A DNA stretch of 10,930 nt from assembly GCA_025201865.1 (NCBI GenBank), contig MU602745.1, positions 44,155 to 55,084 of the forward strand, read 5' to 3'. Below are positions 6,933 through 10,930 of this stretch, piece by piece. Source of the stretch: Ramicandelaber brevisporus (taxonomy: Eukaryota > Kickxellomycota > Ramicandelaberales > Ramicandelaberaceae). Numbering within the stretch: the first letter of the stretch is position 1; every line of letters begins with the position of its first letter. The position numbers were made by a program, and so were the translations under genes. The notes under the pieces were generated by a model that searched no databases, was not told the origin of the DNA, and was given only the letters and a program-made list of their open reading frames with translations.

Positions 6933-7913
6933 CTATTCCCAGTCGGCAAAGTTCTGGCCGCCCTTCTGATATCCTTGCCATCCGACAACTTCCTCCTGAA
7001 CAGTTGTTGCAATCTTACGCAAGTATGCATCGCCTCCTCCTCCGCGGCTGCCATTATAGCCGCCACGGCTGCGCGGCTGCACTGAGCCATATCCCTCATC
7101 GCCAAAGCGATCCTTGTTCTTCTTCTTCGTCTTTGGCTTGGCAGTCGGATTGAGAGTAATTTCATAGCGCTGTGCTTGCTCAACAAGGAACTTGCGATAT
7201 GGTGCTGTCCGTGCACCATTGTGAGCAACACTAAGCCGCTTCGTGTACTTGACAACTGCACGCGCGCGACGCTGTTCATCGTTCAACACTTTGCCTTTAC
7301 GAGTTGGATGCACATGCTCCGGCGCCAACGGATCATAGTCCGAGATGACAATTGCGCGAATAGCCAGCATTGCCTCCATAAACACCTCAATGTAATTGGA
7401 TGCGATCACAAACTCGTACATCTGTGTTGCGCTGGCGCCAACTGCATGGATGCCTGGAATGAACTCAGTCTGGATGCCGTTGGTTCTGAAAATGTCGCGC
7501 AGCTTGAACGTTGGCATGTGGCGCAAGTTGCCAATTGCAACCATTTCATAGCTAGCCGGTGGTGCAAAATGACGGATGGCACGAGCCAGGCCACGGAACT
7601 GCTTGCGAAGCTCGGCTGCTGCAGTTGGATCCTGGAGCGGAGCCAAGCCGTCGGCCACAATCCGGTTTGTACCACCAGAGCCATCGTTGTCGTTGATCGA
7701 CATTGAAGCAAGCTGGCGCTCGACATCCTTCATTTCGTTGCGGCGGTCCTGGCGACTGGCTGGCGATGAAATCAAGCCCTTGGCAGCAGCCTGTGGGTCC
7801 TGTAGCTCGTATTGGCGCTCGAGCTCCTTGAGCCTGTTGTGCGTTTGACGGATCTGGACTAGCTCGGTCATATACTGCTTGCGCAGCGCGGTAATCTCGG
7901 ACAGCTCGACCAT
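6933..7913 (-). CDS. Orphan 326-residue protein with N-terminal coiled coil and basic RGG-like tail; possibly gag-like
   Basis: This is an intronless frame from ATG 7913, in good context (G at -3, G at +4), to the stop at 6933. I do not recognise it as a named family. Residues 1-70 are charged and helical (LRKQYMTELVQIRQ, RLKELERQYEL) and may form a coiled coil. Residues 95-190 form the only globular-looking part, with IGNLRHMPTFKLRDIFRTNG (127-146), an IPGIHAVG strand, then YEFVIASNYIEVFMEAML. Residues 258-268 are Lys-rich (KPKTKKKNKD), followed by a Gly/Arg-rich stretch (281-294) suited to RNA binding. The end is acidic and aromatic (NFADWE). The strand-helix pattern of the middle part recalls, from memory, gag-like proteins of zygomycete fungi, which would make this a retroelement-derived gene. 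No reverse transcriptase, LTR or target duplication is visible beside it. Codon use is balanced like its neighbours, so I believe it is expressed. Confidence 0.88.
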   Translation of the reverse strand: MVELSEITALRKQYMTELVQIRQTHNRLKELERQYELQDPQAAAKGLISSPASRQDRRNEMKDVERQLASMSINDNDGSGGTNRIVADGLAPLQDPTAAAELRKQFRGLARAIRHFAPPASYEMVAIGNLRHMPTFKLRDIFRTNGIQTEFIPGIHAVGASATQMYEFVIASNYIEVFMEAMLAIRAIVISDYDPLAPEHVHPTRKGKVLNDEQRRARAVVKYTKRLSVAHNGARTAPYRKFLVEQAQRYEITLNPTAKPKTKKKNKDRFGDEGYGSVQPRSRGGYNGSRGGGGDAYLRKIATTVQEEVVGWQGYQKGGQNFADWE

Positions 7914-8293
7914 ACCTGCGACTGACTACTCTCTGGCTTCGTAAGCTTGCTTCAGTAAAGAGCAGGAAGAAAGAAGAAAAAGAAGAAAAAGAGTAAGAAA
8001 AGAATAAGAAAAAGAATAAGAAAAAGAGTGCTTGCAGTTTATTTGTATGAGTTACACAACAGATAGTGGCGATTGTTGCTTTCAGCAGAATGCAATTAGC
8101 TCACACTCTCACTCGTATTCTCTCAGTCTTGCGCCTCGCCATCTTCGCTCCTTCCTTTCCTCTCCTCCTCCTCTTTCCTGACTGCTTGCTTTAACAAAAA
8201 AAAACAAAAACAAAAACAAAAAGACTCAATAACTACCAAAGTAATTCGAATGAAAAGAAAACAAATATGATGTATTGAAGATATTATAATAAT
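7914..8293. other. Intergenic: orphan-gene promoter and PRS1 3' UTR, with opposed purine and pyrimidine tracts
   Basis: This gap of 380 bases holds the upstream region of the orphan gene and the 3' end of PRS1. A purine tract on + (7964-7993, continuing with three T interruptions to 8028) gives a T/C-rich coding strand starting 51 bases before the orphan ATG. The imperfect 12-mer AAAAGAATAAGA repeats at about 7997-8020. A pure pyrimidine tract on + lies at 8148-8179, followed by a CAAAAA-type run (8195-8222). Directly before the orphan ATG the coding strand reads TCGCAG|GTATGG, which could be a 3' splice site of a leader intron or chance. No RNA gene was seen. Confidence 0.5.
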
Positions 8294-9733
8294 CTAAATC
8301 GCATTGGAAAAGAGAAAAGAAATACTCTCTGCGTTGTGGTGGCGTCGAATTGCCTCTGCCATCGGTGCACTAATGTCCACAACATTCAGCTTCTTTGCCA
8401 GCTCCTTCTTACTCGCCTCCAGTGGGAATGTGTTCGTCGCAACCACTTTGCTGATGCTCTTACAGTTCTCCAAATCCTGTAACGTTGAACCAGAGAATAT
8501 GCCGTGGATAGCAACAACGTAAACGGCTTTGGCGCCACAGTGGTTGATGAGGAAATTGGCTGCAGTGATAAAGGAATCGCCCTTGTCGATGATGTCGTCA
8601 ACGAGTAGAGCGAGCTTGCCACGGGCATTGCCGAGAAGAGCTGGCTGGGGATCACCACTGGCGGTGCTGAACGTGTTGGTGCGATGCAGGGGGAGGACGT
8701 TAGAGCTGGGTAAAGGATATGTATTTGTATTTGTATTTGTATTTGTATTTGCATTTGCATTTGAATATGCATCACTTGATACGGCTGTGGGAGAACAGTT
8801 GAGGATCATGCTTGCTGCAGTGACAACATCAGTACTATTCGATGGATGCTCAAACTGACCACCGGCAAGCAAACTGCTGAATGTAGCCTGCTGTGGAGAC
8901 ATCAGAGATGGAGGAGACGCTGGTATGGTGCTAGTCGCCGTGATAGTTGTGGTGCTTGGCTGGCTGGAGCCATTGTGGAGAGCATACTGGCTTTGTTTGA
9001 GCACCACTTCATCAAACGACTGGATCGGAATCGGCTGCTGAGGCGGCGGTTTGACAGCTTCTAGATGGATCAACGCAAATAGGACACCGAGCTTGTCTGC
9101 CAGTGCTGTAACACGTTTCGCACCACCTGCATTCTTCGCCACAACCACCACATCCTCCACCAATCCATTTCCACTATTTACTGTTGCTGCTGATGTTGCT
9201 GATGTTGCTGATGTTGCTGTTGATGTTGCTGGTGTTGCTCCTAACTCTGGGATGTTATCCTTCAGCCACTTGGCAAGTGTCGGCTCTGCAAACAAGTTAT
9301 CAACCGGCTTCTGAAAGAACCCCTGCATCTGCGCTGCATGCAGATCCATTGTAATAATATGGTCCACTCCGGCTGTCACCAGCATATTTGCCACCAGCTT
9401 CGCAGTAATTGCACATCGCTTCTTCAGCCACCGCATCTTGCTCTGCTTCGAATACGGAAAATACGGTAAAACGGCTGTGATGCGCTTGGCGGATGCAATC
9501 TTGCACGAGTTTATGAGCACCAAAAGCTCCATGAGATGGTCATTGGAGTGCAAAGAGCCGGATTGGATAATGTAGACATCTTGGTTGCGCACGGACACAT
9601 CAAGAGACACGGACGTTTCACTGTTGAGATACTTGCCTAGTTTGCAAGGTGCCGGAGCAATGCCGAGACGCTGGGTGATTAGACTGGCAAGCTCTGGATG
9701 TGAAGAGCCGGCAAAGACTTTGGCTTGCCGCAT
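8294..9733 (-). CDS. PRS1: Ribose-phosphate pyrophosphokinase subunit, fungal Prs1 type with long internal insertion
   Basis: This is a 479-codon intronless frame from ATG 9733 (A at -3) to TAG 8294-8296. PRPP synthetase makes phosphoribosyl pyrophosphate from ribose-5-phosphate and ATP for nucleotide, His and Trp synthesis in the cytosol. Motifs in order: KVFAGSSHPELA (5-16), ETSVSL (39-44), FPYSKQSKM (92-100), MDLHAAQMQGFF (129-140), KNAGGAKRVTALADKLG (200-216), PRPP-site LLVDDIIDKGDSF (376-388) and AIRRHHNAESISFLF (461-475). It matches yeast Prs1 better than catalytic types: SKQSKM replaces the usual ARQDKK, and about 145 residues (224-370) of unrelated low-complexity sequence interrupt the catalytic core, as in yeast Prs1. 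A second small insert lies at 164-190. The usual family length is about 320. Yeast Prs1 acts in complexes with other Prs subunits and is linked to cell-wall integrity signalling; a similar role here is inference. Confidence 0.93.
   Translation of the reverse strand: MRQAKVFAGSSHPELASLITQRLGIAPAPCKLGKYLNSETSVSLDVSVRNQDVYIIQSGSLHSNDHLMELLVLINSCKIASAKRITAVLPYFPYSKQSKMRWLKKRCAITAKLVANMLVTAGVDHIITMDLHAAQMQGFFQKPVDNLFAEPTLAKWLKDNIPELGATPATSTATSATSATSAATVNSGNGLVEDVVVVAKNAGGAKRVTALADKLGVLFALIHLEAVKPPPQQPIPIQSFDEVVLKQSQYALHNGSSQPSTTTITATSTIPASPPSLMSPQQATFSSLLAGGQFEHPSNSTDVVTAASMILNCSPTAVSSDAYSNANANTNTNTNTNTYPLPSSNVLPLHRTNTFSTASGDPQPALLGNARGKLALLVDDIIDKGDSFITAANFLINHCGAKAVYVVAIHGIFSGSTLQDLENCKSISKVVATNTFPLEASKKELAKKLNVVDISAPMAEAIRRHHNAESISFLFSNAI
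8722..8763 (-). repeat. In-frame hexamer repeat in the PRS1 insertion, encoding Asn-Thr / Asn-Ala
   Basis: On the + strand there are five GTATTT units followed by two GCATTT units. On the coding strand these read as Asn-Ala twice and then Asn-Thr five times (about residues 325-338), inside the non-homologous insertion of PRS1. The unit is six bases, so length changes keep the frame, in contrast to the EPL1 array. Confidence 0.93.
9192..9239 (-). repeat. Imperfect 9-bp repeat in PRS1 encoding Ala-Thr-Ser
   Basis: GATGTTGCT occurs four times on the + strand, with one GTT interruption and a final GGTGTTGCT variant. On the coding strand this gives an Ala-Thr-Ser rich linker (about residues 166-182), which forms most of the first small PRS1 insertion. 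The unit length keeps the frame. Confidence 0.85.
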
Positions 9734-9813
9734 TGTCGTTCTGGATGTCCAAAATGTGCGCAGCTTGGGTTGGATGTCAGTGTTGAAGAGTGCAAGCCCA
9801 CAAAAGCAGGGAC

Positions 9814-9851
9814 AAAAAAAAAGAAAAGAAAGAAAAGAAAGAGAGAGAGAG
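9814..9851 (-). promoter_or_regulatory. 38-base pyrimidine tract on the PRS1 strand, 81 bases before the start
   Basis: Uninterrupted purines on + (A-rich, then alternating GA) give a T/C tract on the PRS1 strand, close to where a fungal core promoter or leader would lie. The role is inferred from position and composition only. Confidence 0.4.
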
Positions 9852-9946
9852 CGCGTGAGTGCGTAGAGTTTGTTGCAATCGATGGAAGTTCACGCGTTGA
9901 ATGTGAGAGAGGGTACGAAGAGCCGAGGAGAGAGTAACGGCAACAA

Positions 9947-9973
9947 CAGCAGCAGCAGCAGCAGCAGCAGCAG
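9947..9973. repeat. (CAG)9 trinucleotide microsatellite, read as CTG on the PRS1 strand
   Basis: Nine perfect CAG units lie about 215 bases upstream of the PRS1 start, outside any credible coding frame. If transcribed in the PRS1 leader it would be a CUG run capable of hairpin formation. It is probably length-variable. Confidence 0.93.
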
Positions 9974-10655
9974 AGATGAGGAACGAAAAAGCACGCGCTA
10001 CTGCTTGATAGAGTTAACAAAGGTGGTTAACGTGCGTGGGTGCTGGAGATGAACAGCCGCAAGCTAGTCCCGAGTCAGCCGATAACAATGACGATGTCAA
10101 CAAAAAATAACTCGTGTTTGTGACTAGTGGAGGGGGAGGGAAGTCAGTCGAGGGCTATGACGGAGGAGAGCTGCTTAATTGGACGGATTGAACAGAGTAA
10201 AAAAAAAAGCAGATATAGATGTGGCAGTCAATATGCAGTTTGTTATTGAAGCAAGTCGGCGACAATGGGAGAATGACAACGGCAGCGAGAAAGGGCCGCA
10301 GAGTGAGTCGTGGTGGAGGCGTAACATGATTTATAAAAGACAACAAACGAAGCGAAACAAAGAGAGGGTAGCACGAAAGCGAGGGCTACGGAATAGGTCG
10401 GCCCGCACCGTTGGAGGACGGTGAATGAGATTGTAGTCCCTCGATGGCCAGCGAGGTAGCTTTGATAGTAGCCGATGCACACGTGGGATCAATCTCGCAA
10501 CAAAAGGTAGATCATTAGACACATTTGCCTGATTTAAAGTCACACCATAGCTATGGGTTCGGAGAGTAACTTTGCAAACGGGGACTAGTTAAAATAAAAA
10601 GGCACGGTTCAATTGGAATGAATGAATGAAAGGGGAGAGGAGCAGGAAGTAGTGC

Positions 10656-10930
10656 TTAATAATCTTCAGGGGCATCAACTGGAGTCTCGGAGCCGAGCTC
10701 GACGTAGTCCTGCTCGAGGGCGGCCAGGTCCTCGCGAGCCTCGCTGAACTCGCCTTCCTCCATGCCCTCGCCGACAAACCAGTGCACGAAGGCGCGCTTC
10801 GAGTACATCAGGTCGAACTTGTGGTTCAGGTTCGAGAACGCCTTGGCGATGGCCGTGGTGTTGGACAGCATGCACACCGACCGCGTCGACTTGGCCATGC
10901 CGCTGCCGGGAATCACCACCGGCGCCTGGT
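10656..10930 (-). CDS. TUB1: Alpha-tubulin, C-terminal part (5' end outside window)
   Basis: This is the last 90 or so codons of alpha-tubulin, the GTP-binding subunit of the microtubule dimer. Reading enters from the window edge and stops at TAA 10656-10658. Diagnostic sequence includes [51 protein letters not shown] and an acidic tail ending PEDY. The terminal Tyr, the residue removed and restored in detyrosination in organisms with that cycle, is present. Departures from the usual sequence include [10 protein letters not shown] where most fungi have EAW-R-DHKF, and HWF for HWY. The Glu-rich tail is short, with two Pro. Codons are strongly GC-ending, as expected of a highly expressed gene. 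No intron is visible in this part. Confidence 0.96.
   Translation of the reverse strand, partial: QAPVVIPGSGMAKSTRSVCMLSNTTAIAKAFSNLNHKFDLMYSKRAFVHWFVGEGMEEGEFSEAREDLAALEQDYVELGSETPVDAPEDY

Larger units (their letters stand above)
9734..10655. other. Intergenic: PRS1 promoter/leader and alpha-tubulin 3' UTR
   Basis: This non-coding region of 922 bases separates PRS1 from the tubulin stop. It holds a purine tract (9814-9851), which is T/C on the PRS1 strand and ends 81 bases before the ATG. A run of nine CAG triplets lies at 9947-9973 (CTG on the PRS1 strand). An A run is at about 10199-10208, and a short GAAT repeat near 10617-10629. Open frames here are short and lack protein-like composition, so I reject them. 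I see no tRNA, snRNA or transposon signature, and nothing recognisable in 10030-10600. Confidence 0.5.

Noticed and set aside
10155-10543. Several 60-80 codon frames on both strands between PRS1 and tubulin
   Set aside because: They overlap one another, have random-looking composition and begin in non-coding sequence.
10656-10919. A separate short protein beginning at GTG 10919
   Set aside because: The frame is open past this point to the window edge and is plainly the end of alpha-tubulin.

Overview
The window looks like a piece of an early-diverging fungal nuclear genome. The genes are eukaryotic and intron-poor, there are long Gln/Asn/Ala/Thr low-complexity tracts, and microsatellites are common. 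A phosphoribosyl-pyrophosphate synthetase carries the long internal insertion typical of fungal Prs1. I cannot name the species. The lineage call rests on Prs1 and Epl1 likeness and, more weakly, on an orphan protein that resembles gag-like proteins of zygomycete-type fungi.

Layout: (1) positions 1-234, + strand, the 3' end of coproporphyrinogen III oxidase (haem synthesis). (2) 498-5875, - strand, a very long Enhancer-of-Polycomb/EPL1 gene (scaffold of NuA4-type histone acetyltransferase). Its 3' part contains a perfect 44-bp tandem array (967-1429). (3) 5876-6932, a leader/promoter region with a candidate 5'UTR intron, a degenerate 12-bp repeat, a (CATT)7 microsatellite and a hairpin. (4) 6933-7913, - strand, a 326-residue orphan protein. 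(5) 8294-9733, - strand, a PRS1-type PRPP synthetase subunit. (6) 9734-10655, non-coding. (7) 10656-10930, - strand, the 3' end of alpha-tubulin, cut by the window edge.

Four genes run head to tail on the - strand and converge on the oxidase gene. They are not an operon and share no pathway. They are separate housekeeping or chromatin genes, and three have long pyrimidine tracts on their coding strand upstream of the start.

The most striking item is the 44-bp array inside EPL1. 44 is not a multiple of three, and the unit has no stop in any frame of the coding strand. The protein therefore cycles through Gln-, Asn- and Thr-rich frames with a 44-residue super-period. The copy number modulo three decides which of three C-termini is made. 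With the ten full units seen here, the long Gln/Ala-rich tail (stop at 498) is out of frame and translation ends at 842. One unit fewer, or two more, would put the tail in frame. This is either a natural frame-switching length polymorphism or a copy-number error in the assembly.
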